A stretch of DNA of 64,000 nt, from the NCBI GenBank assembly GCA_002189035.1, contig NEEC01000018.1:2232001-2296000 (forward strand). Reading direction: 5' to 3'. Shown here piece by piece: positions 37,371 through 48,374 of this stretch. A model generated the notes under the pieces. It saw only the letters and a program-made list of their open reading frames with translations. It ran no database searches and was not told the origin of the DNA. How positions within the stretch are numbered: position 1 is the stretch's first letter; every line of letters begins with the position of its first letter. The position numbers and the translations under genes were made by a program. The DNA is from Utricularia gibba. Taxonomy: Eukaryota; Streptophyta; Magnoliopsida; Lamiales; Lentibulariaceae.

Positions 37371-38799
37371 CTGGTAAGAACTGTGAGCGATTACACAGAG
37401 TGTTTGTAATTAGTTACTTGACAATGGATTGATTTTGCCCTCTGAGCATGTATTCTGAGTTCAGTTGCATCTTGTCCCCAGGCTGGCTTGGAGTTCATTT
37501 TACGAGCAGTCTTTACGATCTTCATGCTTTTGTTCAATTAACCAAATTGATCCTAGAGTAGCTGTACAAACGGTTTTTGAGCATTGGCTACGTGCACCTG
37601 CAGCAAAGTTGGTGATCCGTCATACCAGGTTTTGTTGCTTTCCTCAAACATACATTTTTGTTGAGGATTTCTGAAAATTTTCTAGAAGTGGTCATGAATT
37701 GGCTTGGTTTTTGCTAGGAATTTGGTGTGCAGACTATAGAGTACAATTTCATATAATAATTTTGTTAGTGCCTGGGATACCATTGGACAGAAGCACTATC
37801 AACTCAATTCAGTTCATCAATGATGAAAGTTTGAAGGCCCTTATTATTTGCTTGAACTCTATTTTTTTTTTCTTGCCTTTATTATTCCACTATCAATTTC
37901 CATAATTTCTGAACCTCTGTGTGTGTCAGAGCCAACCATCAGTATTTCATCAGCATCAAAAAATGCGCTTTGCTAGCGAGTGACTAGGGGAGGGTTTCCA
38001 AAGATTTCTAGGCTCCTGCCAACTAGTTTTTAATGGCTAGATACGGATATTAACTGTGATGGATGCCAAGAGTGTGAACCTTGGCAAGGCAAAAGTTGTG
38101 ACCCTGTTACTGTCTTCTTTGTGACTAAGGCGGCATAGGATCACATCATCATGGTTAGTTGAAATCCAGATGTGTTGTCACTGAATTTGGTTGTACACAT
38201 CAGATGAAAAAGAGAGAATAGAAACAAGAATTGATCACTTCTTTCCCAAGGAGCGTATTCGTACCAATTTTCAAATTTCAGGTCTGCTGTTAAACTCAAT
38301 GATTTGCTTTTGTTTTATCGTTTGCTATTCAGCGAGAGATCTGGGAATCTGATTGGCCTTGAGGTTTGATGTGGATGGAGAGTGACGCAGCAAGCCACAA
38401 GGTTTGTAAACAAGCCAGGTTTGCTGTAATCATTCACAGGTCTCTTCTGCTTTTCCAAACTTCCTCTGTCTTCTGGTTCACTCTTCCAAACCTCAAGGCG
38501 TGTTGAACACAAACAAGACACCATCATCATCATCCCCTTTAATTGAATACATACAGACATTTTGAATTGTTAGTGCACCAAATGCATTAACTATTCAGGC
38601 AACCCTTTTCTGGTTTTTTCTTTTGCGGGTGAGGTTTCAGTGCATCCTAACAATCGTCTTAGTTTCTTAAACGACCGGAAAAATCAACAACCGATTATCC
38701 AATGAACTACTCAAACCACAATTCATTATCACTGAACACAGACCAAGATTGTAAGGAAAAGAGAAAAAAAAGTGCAAGAAGCAGGAAGGCATACCACTA
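37371..38799. other. Intergenic region between UTR5 and DUF3511
   Basis: Convergent genes flank it. I see no supported gene; ORFs at 37465, 37699 and 38315 lack family features. The left part may be a long UTR5 3' UTR. Confidence 0.35.
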
Positions 38800-39201
38800 T
38801 CAAGTGGCAACGTCGAGCTTGGTGGTGCACGACAGCACCCGGTAAAAAACCGAGCACAGGACGGATCTGGGTGCGCGCCTCCGCCTCCGCCGGCCTCCGC
38901 CACGATCCCCACGGTGAATATCCACGGCGCGGTTGGCTCTCCCAAAACACCTGATACCCTTCTCCTTGACTCGATGGTCTTCATCCCGGGAGAAAGTGTA
39001 GCTCCTCAGATACAGCTGACGGCAAGAGTAACTGTCCACCACCCTCGGATGCCCGTACACCGAAGTCCTGCCAACTTTCATGGAAGACCTGATGAACTCG
39101 TAGTCCGACTCCGGCCACTTGTAGAGACTGTTGTAGTTCGCCCGAACGGGGGCCCCCAGGACGGCGTCCTCCGCGCAGCTGGATATGCAACCTCCTGCCA
39201 T
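38800..39201 (-). CDS. DUF3511 domain protein
   Basis: Plant-specific small protein of unknown function. A single exon of 133 residues begins MAGGCISSCAEDAVLGAPVRANYNSL, here given in parts: the cysteine-bearing start, then VRANYNSLYKWPESDYEF. The core domain is VVDSYSCRQLYLRSYTFSRD, the DUF3511 signature (YSCRQMYLRSYTFSR in relatives). A basic KEKGIRCFGR and an arginine-rich tract (RGGGRRRRRRAPR) follow. The C-terminus reaches a TAA without obvious conservation, so its last 30 residues could be altered by an undetected frame change. I chose the ATG at 39201; upstream sequence in the same frame is CA-repeat-derived. Confidence 0.82.
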   Translation of the reverse strand: MAGGCISSCAEDAVLGAPVRANYNSLYKWPESDYEFIRSSMKVGRTSVYGHPRVVDSYSCRQLYLRSYTFSRDEDHRVKEKGIRCFGRANRAVDIHRGDRGGGRRRRRRAPRSVLCSVFYRVLSCTTKLDVAT

Positions 39202-39216
39202 TCGCGGCCTGTTCTG

Positions 39217-39292
39217 CACACATACACACACACCAACCAGGTTATATACACCGAGAGAGACACGTTAGCCCGTGTGCGTGTGTGTGTGTGTG
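39217..39292. repeat. (CA)n/(TG)n inverted repeat upstream of the DUF3511 gene
   Basis: A (CA)-rich tract at 39217-39233 and a (TG)-rich tract at 39272-39292 are complementary and about 40 bp apart. They lie just before the DUF3511 ATG on the minus strand, so a transcript could fold into a stem. Confidence 0.75.
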
Positions 39293-41801
39293 CCCGGTTC
39301 ACTTTGATTAAAAACCAAGATGGTCCCCATAATCGATTCATTTAGGAACCGAATCAACTCATGCTATGTGTTGAGGTGTCCAAAAACGCATTCAATTTAG
39401 GATCTTAGATCAATGTTTTCACATACATATCATAGCATAATTAGATTTCTAAATAGTAACATCTCCCGTAGTGCTCGGGAGGCTCCTTACGTGTATCCCA
39501 CTCACCCTCTCGTGGTTTTTATAGGATATGATGCGGCGGTGCATTGCACCCCACGACAACCTTCTTGATGCATCTGACCGATACTTGCACCAATGCGTTT
39601 GGTACATAAATAAATTATATCAAACAAAATAAGAAATATATGAAAAAATGGTATATCATAATATAATTTTATCTCAATTCATTACTTCTTATTATTTTAT
39701 TTCATATTAATGAAATAAATTATTTGAAGTATAATTTATTTTACATACCAAACATCTTGTTTTTTTTTATTATTTAATTATTCCTTTTATATTTTTTACC
39801 AAATATATTCCAAGTGTTTGTTCACTTTTTTTTATCCTTCATTTGGTAACGGTTAAATTTCTAGGGTAGATAGTTTTTACAACTAGTTGTAAAAGTAATG
39901 CGGAACGATTAGTTTTTTAGACAGTATTTGATTGATGGAATTAGAATTAAGAGATATTAAATACATTAAATGAAAAGTATATTTTTAAATAATTTCATAT
40001 ACATAGAATTGAAAAAAAAGTCCGCATAATTCTAAATTTATTTAAACTTATGAGGAAAATATACTGTAATCTATAATCACATCCACAAAACAGTATCTTA
40101 AAGCATTTCTACACGAACAAATAACATTGCTGAAAAAAAATAAATGAACGAAGAAAGTGAAAATAACATTGCAGAGAAAAAAAAACGAGGACGCCATGTG
40201 AACAAAAACATAGTCATATTAAATGTGGCTTCAATTATCCATGTGCGCTGCCAAAATATCGCTCTCAAAATTAAAATATTATTCACGCTTTTAATTACAA
40301 AAAAACAAATAGTTTAATTTCCAATAATGAGGATCACTCAAACACTAAAAAATTATGTTCAATGCCGCAATTCAATAAAAAAATTGTATAAATTGCAAAT
40401 TATATCTATTTTTATAACTATTTGAATTTCATTGTTTCAAAATGAATCCGACTCGATTCAATCCAATTTTATGATTTTTGGGTTTGAGTTCAATAATTTG
40501 TATAAAAAAATATTTTTTCAATTTATAAATATTAAATTTAAAGAATTATTTTTATTTTTATAATTACTTATAATGTATTTAATTCGATTCAACTCATTAT
40601 AAAAATGATTTAACGTAAAACCGAAATAAATTGAATGATGGATTAAACTCGTTTTTAAAATACTAGTGAATTTTCTTTTTTTTTATAAAATAACAAAAAA
40701 TCATATGAACATATTCATTAATGATAAAATTGGAAACAACGTCGTCGTGGTTTTTTATATAAATCTATTTTCTCATCAATTTATATTATTCATTTTTATA
40801 TGATTAAAATGAATAGGAATAAATGCAAATGCAACGTGTTTTATTATACTGAATATTACTTATTACAAATTAGTTAAAAGTAAATATTTTCTGCATATAT
40901 TTTTCCAGATGAATGTTCTTCCATTACTTTCAAAAATCAATCTTCCTAATTAATGGTGTTGGGTCACGGACCGGGCCCGAGTCCGACTGTGGATCGGTCT
41001 TCTGTGCCACGGTCCACGGATTAATATATTGTCTTGACCCGACAGTGGGCTCGACCCATAAATAGCGTCACCCGCATAGAAAAAATCTGCATAAAAGAAA
41101 ACGTGAATCGGGCATGACATGGCGTGTGCTTATTGGTGGAGGCCTGTCTGTCTCTCACGTGCGAAGAGAGAGTACAGCTCTGCGTATGCAGCCACGCACA
41201 GCGAGGCTCACGGACAAGGTACTCTCCCCTTCCGTGCAGCTTCCAGCCCACCGACCTCTCATGCGTCCACGGCGGTGTGGGATGCTTTATGGCCTGGCTC
41301 TTTCTTGCACCGACCGTCACGGTTCGGTGTGAAAGAAATATGGCATGTGTTGAGCAGAAACATCTGAGGGAGCCCCTCTCGTTTCTGTCAAGAACCTACC
41401 ATTCGTAGTATGTGGAACATTAAAGAGGACTTTCAGGCAGGCCCTGCTTTAGGACTCCAGGTGTCCAGAATGCGTTGTATTGCAAGATAATTTAGGAGCC
41501 AAGCCAATCTCTGAGTTATGGGGTGGTTGATTTTGTGTCTTGCTGGTGCATTTACCTTGTCCGGGTGATAGGGCATGCATTCCTCTGTGTATAAAACTCC
41601 CGCATTACTCTGCTGTTCAGTCACTCAGAGGCGACTATTCTGCGTGCTCTCCTTCTCCAGTGAGAAGTAGATGGCAGGATAAGAGAAATCGGGCAAGCCG
41701 TTGCTCTTAAATGTGCTTCACTTCCAAAGCGTGACATTTCATCTTCTCCTTTTCAAGCTTTCGCTTTTTGTGTATTCTGTTGGGTTACGTCATTGTGATT
41801 G
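39293..41801. other. Longest intergenic region, with AT-rich island
   Basis: About 2.5 kb without a supported gene. 39600-40950 is strongly AT-rich with many A/T runs and no visible terminal inverted repeats. 40960-41060 is abruptly G/C-rich, with a near-palindrome around CGGACCGGGCCCGAGTCCG. Three overlapping ORFs at 41114-41410 have no family match. A TATAAAA at 41590-41596 probably belongs to the patatin gene. Confidence 0.45.
41590..41596 (+). promoter_or_regulatory. TATA box of the patatin-related gene
   Basis: TATAAAA about 206 bp before the ATG at 41802, implying a 5' UTR of roughly 180 nt. Confidence 0.45.
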
Positions 41802-43077
41802 ATGGAGCTGAGCAAGGTGACACTGGAGATTTTCTCCAAACTGGAGCAGAAATGGCTGCACCACTGTGAACCCTATAAAACACGAGTTCTCACAATCGAC
41901 GGCGGAGGAACCACCGCCGCCGTCGCTGGGGCTTCCCTCGTTCATCTCGAGCATCAGATTCAGCAAAAGAGCGGAGACCCTAACGCCAAAATTGCAGATT
42001 TTTTCGACATTGTTGTCGGTACGGGTATCGGAGCTCTCTTCGCGGCAATGCTGGTGGCGGATGACGGGCACGCGCGTCCTCTTTTCTCCGCGAGAGAAGC
42101 GGTTGACTTCTTATCGGAGAATCGGCAGAAACTGTTCAAAGTGAGGCGCGTCGGCGTGCTCGGGCGTCGCACACGGTACTCGGGCAAGAGCATGGACGCG
42201 GCGCTGAAGGCTATTTTCAGGAGAGGCGATGGAGGCGTCTTGACGATGAAGGACACGTGTAAGCCGCTGCTTGTGCCGTGCTATGACCTCAACACTTCGG
42301 CCCCGTTCGTGTTTTCACGCGCCGACGCGTTGGAGTCCCCCAGCTTCGACTTCGAAATGTGGAGAGTCGTCCGGGCGGCGATGGCGACTCCGCCGATGTT
42401 CAACCCTTTCCGTTTCACTTCCGTCGACGGAAAGATCTCTTGCCTCGCCATCGACGGCGGACTTGTGATGAACAATCCCACCGCCGCAGCGGTAATACTG
42501 AAATATTCCAATCTCTATTACAATTCCAAATCAAATACTAATGATGTCCGATAATTTGCTACAGATAACCCACGTTCTTCACAACAAGCGGGAGTTCCCG
42601 TCGGTGACAACTGTCGACGATCTCCTCGTGCTCTCCATCGGTAACGGACGCATGAACGGCCCCTCGGAGACGCCCCCGACTGCAGCGTCTCATCCGTCGT
42701 CGGAATAGCCGTCGACGGCGTGTCAGAAACCGTCGACCAAATGCTAGGCAACGTCTTCTGTTGGAACCCAAACAATTATGTCCGGATCCAGGTCAACCCA
42801 AGCTCCCGATCTCTACTCTTTTGGTATCTAGTCACGTAATCATTAATACGGGGGTCTGTGTCACCGGTAACTGGAGCAGGCAAATGGAAAAGCAGAGAAC
42901 GTGTTGTCGGAGAGAGCAGTGGAGTCGCTGCCCTTTGGAGCTAAGCGGCTGCTGACGGAAACTCAGGGACAGAGAATGGAAGCCTTCGTGCAGCGTCTTG
43001 TTTCTGCGGATGGCAGGAGCAACGCCAGCCTGCCGGCAAGCCCCTGCGCCGTTACTCCCCTTGTTAACGGCCGTTGA
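41802..43077 (+). CDS. Patatin-related phospholipase, group III (pPLAIII-like)
   Basis: Acyl hydrolase of the patatin family; group III members affect cell elongation and lipid content. Three exons (41802-42491, 42565-42791 and 42880-43077) give 371 residues after allowing one missing base. It shows the anion hole VLTIDGGG and then VVGTGIGALFAAML, where the usual GxSxG nucleophile motif reads G-T-G-I-G, the Ser-less form known for group III. It also has KPLLVPCYDLNTSAPFVFSRADA, the dyad-type AIDGGLVMNNPT, and the tail FGAKRLLTETQGQRMEAFVQRLV. The ATG at 41802 begins MELSKVTLEIFSKLEQK. At 42660-42663 a C run is one base short, and a TAG appears downstream in the literal frame. Group III membership rests on the GTGIG motif and C-terminal likeness. 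Confidence 0.9.
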
Positions 43078-43747
43078 GCTTGTGCCGGATGCAATTTGAG
43101 ATTCATTTCAAATGTGGGACTATAATTTTAATAAAAAATTGAAAATATCATAAATAAATCAAAAAAATGGATTAAATAATACCGGATTCATGAACAAGGA
43201 AGCCTGCTCGTCTGGCATTTTAGTGAGATGCGTTTATTTATTTATTTTAAAATCCGATTATTGTATTGTATTTTATTGTGCAATAATTATTAAATAGTGT
43301 ATTTAATAAAATAAAACAGTAAGACGTGGGCTAGGGATTGTTTCTATTTATGAGGAGGCCAGAAATGCGGCCCTAATATCTGACAAGATTCCAGACAGCT
43401 TAAATGGGAATCCTTCTTTCCTTATCCGGATCCACCTTTGGCCACGACAACGCACGGCGCGGTTACTATTTTAGTAAATTAACGACTGATTAAATTCATG
43501 ATAATTAATCGATTGGCCGTATTTACCAAACAGACCGACCGACGCCACAGATTCCACCGCCGCTCGCGTCCAGACAGATAGCGACTGTCTTCGACACACG
43601 TGTCGCTTATTGCATAATCCCACACGGGAGATGTTTAGGTGTAATGGAATCCAAAGTTCTGAATAGCCCTCAACATCAAGCAACTCTGAACCGGAATGCG
43701 ATGGGTTTCCATTGAAGACAAGTCGATCCAGACCGGGCCCAGTGCAA
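43078..43747. other. Convergent intergenic region
   Basis: Between the ends of the patatin-related and cyclin genes. AT-rich at 43110-43320; no supported gene. Confidence 0.4.
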
Positions 43748-44345
43748 TCACGACTCCGGTTCGTCTGCGAGCATCCTGCAATGGTGGATGAGGTTCGGAA
43801 TGTCGAGGAGTCGGAACTCAATGGTGAACAAGAAGCTGATCTCCAGCTCGTTTAGTTCTTCAGTTGTGATGCCTCCAACTCTTGCATAGTGTGCGTTGCT
43901 GCAGTACCTGCGACTCATGATAGTAACTTCATGGGACGTTTTAGCAAAAAAGAGAGCCTCTTGAAGATTCGACTCACGCATTATCCATGAACTTGGCTGC
44001 AACCATGACGCTTGCAAGGAAAAGGCGATGAACGTTGAGTGAAGTTAAACGAAAATGTGTTCGTTGAAGGTATCTGTCTACGTATATAACTGCAGCAATT
44101 AAGCAACTTGGGGTGCAACCTGTGTACTTGAATATTCGAAGGATGTAGTCATGGATGCTGAGAGCTGGAGGACTTGAGCCATGAAATATGGTTATAGTTT
44201 CCTCACCTTCCTGCAACATTCCATCGTTCTTCTCAACTTGTCTATCCAGAAAGGAAGAGATGATGGATAAACAAGGGGGGTTTGCGTTGTTGTTGTGCAG
44301 GTCTAACCACGTGCATCTTAGTGCAAGCTCTGAATCTTCGTCCAT
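43748..44345 (-). CDS. P/U-type cyclin
   Basis: Plant PHO80-like (P- or U-type) cyclins pair with CDKs and link nutrients or hormones to cell growth. Two exons (44345-43978 and 43907-43748) give 175 residues. The cyclin box shows SIHDYILRIFKYTGCTPSCLIAAVIYVDRYLQR, here in parts: SIHDYILRIFKYTGCTPSC, AAVIYVDRYLQR, LNVHRLFLASVMVAAKFMDNA, then YCSNAHYARVGGI, ELNELEISFLFTIEFRL. Intron position after FMDNA is the family's. It begins MDEDSELALRCTWLDLHN; the protein ends soon after the last helix, as usual for the group. Frame intact. Confidence 0.9.
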
Positions 44346-44821
44346 GGATTGAACACAGGTGAAGGCAAGGGTGAATACTCAACTGAATGGGAAAACCTTG
44401 CCATGAACTGAACTCAAAGAGGCTAGCTAGCTTACTCCATCTGCAAGTATGCTTGGATGATGTTAGTCTGCAAAGAATCATTCAATGTCACTCTTCACTC
44501 TTCTTTTGTTTTTTTTCGTTCGAAAAACAGATTATGTTAAAATTTCCATATATGAGTTCGTCTCTCAAGTTTCAACAGACTAAAGGAAAAACAAAAAAAG
44601 CTTGATAAGTTTTACATAACCTGTTCCATAAGATCTGCATAACTATTAGATCTTTAAGAATGTGATGGGAAATTAAAAATACTAGTTCCTGTCACTCACT
44701 ATAAACAGGTAAACATGCTCAGGCTTCTAGTTGGTTTTCAAATCTGCGTCATGTTTTTTTACAATGACATACATGCTTACAAGATCACAAAAACACCCCA
44801 AAACTGAAGAACAAGCTTACT
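44346..44821. other. Spacer between the cyclin promoter and SCY2 3' end
   Basis: Tandem minus-strand genes flank it; it holds the probable cyclin promoter and SCY2 3' UTR. No gene supported. Confidence 0.35.
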
Positions 44822-47800
44822 TTATTTGAGACCATATCGTCGCAGTGTGTTGGCTAATGTGGGCATAACATTATAAGCTTGGTAAGATCTCCTTAATTCA
44901 ATGATGGAACCCACCTGAAATTCAGTCCATGAACACATCAGTATTGCATGGCTCTCCAACAAAAGTTTCTTTTCATTCAAAAATCTATGCCATGTATAGA
45001 AACATACAATGATTAAAATTGATGTGAACCCGATGGAGAAACCTTCATTGATACTCCGCAAATAATGGTCGACGACAGATGAGGATGTTGCCAACATGCT
45101 AAGCAGCAAACCTCCTGCAACGCAATACAGAGGTAGATTGGAATACTAGAACCAATACTATAGACAGCTAGATGAAGTATGTCGTGTACCCAGAAGCGTG
45201 TTGAGGATTGGATCTTTGCCAAATACTCTATGGTGGCCTTTCCCGGTTTTATAGCTGGAATTCGAGCCCCCATTTTGTTCAAGTAATCAGAAATCTCCTT
45301 GGGCATATTGGCCTGCCCAGTGCTATGTCTCTCAGTCTCAGTCTTGTAAAAACAAATCAACGAATTCCCATTGGTCAGGAAATTACTTACAATGTCAAAG
45401 ATGTTGAACACGAACACGAGAAATCCATAGACTGAATAGTAAACCCATGGTCTACTACCACCTAAAGATGTGGCTGGATTCAAGAGATCCCTCAGGTACT
45501 CACAGAAACGGGATCCAGTAGTGCTGTGTGGGTGGTTTGAACAAAGTCACAACACAGCTTCATAAAGAGTCATTGTTCTTATTGCTAATCGTGGTTAGTA
45601 ATATGTACCTTGCAACAAATCCAGGCAATGCCAAGAGATAGGAAGTGGTAAGTAGAGGCTGCATTCCAGAAGGATTTATGTTGAATGGAATGTATGGCTC
45701 TACCTCCTCATTCAGAGAATCTTCTCTGCCAGAAAACAGAGGAAACATCGTTGAATTGATTGATACTTGCACTAAGTCATCGCAAAAAAGCATACAACTT
45801 TGCAATTCCAAGTAAAAAGAGAAAATTCAAGTAAGCTGCAAGGACCTAGAAGCAGAAGCAAGTTTAAATCCATAGTACTGCAACTTGACCTTCCTACAGC
45901 TTTCAGTTATGATGACTGCCCACATGGTTATGAAACTGAAAATGGCTAATACAGTGAGAATATACGGCCACCAGATCACAGAGCTTCCTGCATTTAAAAA
46001 AGAAAATTCCAGAAACCGATTATAAAATTACTCATGGAAGTTAGGTTAAAATGTAACTGAAATATACGACGCGAAAGAGTCACCTGAAAGATGAGCAAGC
46101 ATTTTGTGCAGTGTATCAGTGTAACCAGTCAGAATGCTGACACAAACAATGAGAGAGGTTCCTTGACCTGTACGTTAAAGGAGTAAGAGAATATCCAAAT
46201 GATAGTGACATTCAATTATCAAGAGTGTGAAGAGCAGGGCAGGACTTGTAGCGTGATAAGCAATGGGAAACACAGATAGATATGCACAAAACATACCAAA
46301 TCCTGATTCCGATATTTTTTCACAGATCCAGTTCATTGTCATTGCACCACACACTAGAAAAAAGCTGGTCACCGCTGCATGCTTTACCCTGGAAGTCTCA
46401 AAAATGAAATCTCATAATATACATAGAGAAATGGATTCCTTTACATAATAATATGCCATAATCACCTGTGGCTGGCCGCATATATGGAATAGGGGAGAGA
46501 ATAACAAGAAAGGGTTATGGCCCGATCACTGCAAAACCCAGAGAAAACCACCATCTGCAAGACAACACACACAAAAAAGCAACAGTTATTTGTGCAGTGA
46601 ATATTCCCCTATCTGTGAAAAATCAATAATATGATTCATAAGGGCTAGTCTCACTGATTTAGATGGATAACTAAACACACATATAACTCTTGATTCTTTC
46701 ATAGCCATCCAGGCCTTCTTTCCGGAGCTTCACCAAGGAAGGGACAACATGGCAAAGAACCTGAACTCAACCAAGCTAATTAGCTTCAGGTGCAACATTA
46801 AATCATTAAAAAAATATGAGTTCTAAAATAAGGAATTATAAACGGCATATAATATCCACCAGGGCAGTGGTTCACATAATGGTTCAAAATCACTAGAAAA
46901 ATGCATTGCAATAAATGAGATAGTATGACAAGGTTACAAATTTACGCATCACACCAAGGGAAACTTGAAATTTGCGGCATAAATTGTAGCGTCATTTTCA
47001 TAGCAGGGCAATTAACCTGCATAACAATTGATGCGCCTATGTGAGGACCGATCCCAAGTTGAAAAAAAGAAAGCTTTAGCTCTGTGGAAAAGTCTCCAAG
47101 GTCATCTGCAAACAGCAGGGAACCATTAGCTTAGATACGAGCTTGTTGATGATAGCACCCTGAAGTGCAAACGTAAAATAAATCAAACTTCGCTCACCTG
47201 CTGATCCAGAGGCAAAGCTGAGATGGTTTTCGGGCATCATTCTCCTATCATATCCAGGTAAAGGAACAAAGGCACCTAAACGACTCAACACTATCAAGGC
47301 TGCAGTCACAAAAAGACGCCTTCTAATCTCACTCTTGAAAAAAGATTCCGCAGCATTTTGAACGACGGAACCAAATTGTATGAAGATCAAAAATCTATTC
47401 TTGAACTCCCAGGCTGTTTCACTGAACCTTCAAAGCCATTCTGATTTAAAGTCGTTTCCCCGCTTGTCCATCTACCCGAAAACCAATTATTATCTATAAA
47501 CTCCGACGCTGCAGCCTTGACATTCAGCCCCTTCCTGGTACAAGCTTCAAAAAACGACCCCTTTGCGGCATGTTTACTCGTGAAAGAACACCGCTTTTTC
47601 GTGATTCCCACGAGGGAAAAAGGACTTACTGCCGACCTGCAACTATTGATTGGAGAAATTTTCCGAGAATTCCAACCTGCAAAAATACGACTGCGTCACA
47701 CATAAGAACATCGCTTTGCTCCAAGAACTTTAAGAGACATGCATAAATGAAACAAAAAGAACCTTGAACTCTTATACAAGGCCTGGGGTTTGCGCAGAGG

Positions 47801-47838
47801 AGCGCAGAACCGTTTCCATTGAAGCAGAAAACCGCCAT
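44822..47838 (-). CDS. SCY2: Preprotein translocase subunit SCY2, chloroplast
   Basis: SecY-type channel thought to insert proteins into the inner envelope with SECA2/SECE2. Thirteen exons: 47838-47763, 47676-47198, 47105-47027, 46760-46681, 46554-46466, 46388-46297, 46167-46084, 45987-45846, 45725-45609, 45523-45391, 45312-45190, 45106-45008 and 44914-44822; 562 residues once three missing bases are allowed. Landmarks are FGSVVQNAAESFFKSEIRRR, LSRLGAFVPLPGYDRR, LSFFQLGIGPHIGASIVMQ, VKLRKEGLDGYERIKSYIWW, ILTGYTDTLHKML, KLQYYGFKLAS, EVEPYIPFNINPSGMQPLL, DYLNKMGARIPAIKPGKAT and the end IIELRRSYQAYNVMPTL. A cysteine/serine-rich N-terminus suits a transit peptide. Frame gaps lie at 47408-47410, 46521-46523 and 45189-45191, all in G/C runs. 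Three gaps in one gene make pseudogene status possible but the rest is fully conserved. Confidence 0.92.
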
Positions 47839-48374
47839 CATAGCCCGATAAACCCAAACTTGCAATGCTCAATTGATGCCATCTGCTGTGCACTTTTCTT
47901 TTTAGCCAAAGTCTCGCACAGACAACTGAAAATGGCTGATGGGTCTTCCAACACCTGAGCTCACTCTGCAGCGCCCCTTCCGAAACGGAGGATAGTGGGA
48001 GGGTAAACATCGGATTGGATTATGGGCTTAATTGGTAATGGGCCACACGATTGATTGAGCCCAACATTTTGGTTAGTTCTAGGCCCTATAAAAAAATTGA
48101 ACCGAACGTAAAAGCGCCCAATTCTTTCGTAGCCTTGTCTTGCTCCCATCTGTTTCCCTCCTGCCGTTGGTTTCTCCTGCTAAAATTTTCTCATTGAGAA
48201 GCAAAAGAAAACGCAAATGGCAAAAATTTGTTCGTCGATTCTGTTTCTTTGTTTTTGGTTGTTGCTGCATCGCAATATTTCATCCACGGTGGCCTGAGTA
48301 CGTTGGCATTCGCCGATTCTATTGTCGTGAGGACCGCCGGGTATTGACGGTTACTGGAAGTTGAGTTTCCAGCT
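47839..48374. promoter_or_regulatory. Divergent promoter of SCY2 and the aldo-keto reductase
   Basis: 536 bp between two start codons. It contains TGGGCT (48023-48028), TGGGCC (48039-48044) and AGCCCA (48058-48063), all site II-like, and a TATAAAAAA at 48087. The arrangement suggests shared control of two plastid-related genes. Confidence 0.55.

Noticed and set aside
38914-39345. 143-codon plus-strand ORF
   Set aside because: Antisense to DUF3511 and ends in the CA/TG repeats.
41114-41410. Three overlapping plus-strand ORFs
   Set aside because: Open in several frames because of local G/C content; no conserved motif.
42001-42060. Loss of the patatin catalytic serine as a mutation
   Set aside because: G-x-G-x-G in place of G-x-S-x-G is the normal state of group III patatin-related proteins.
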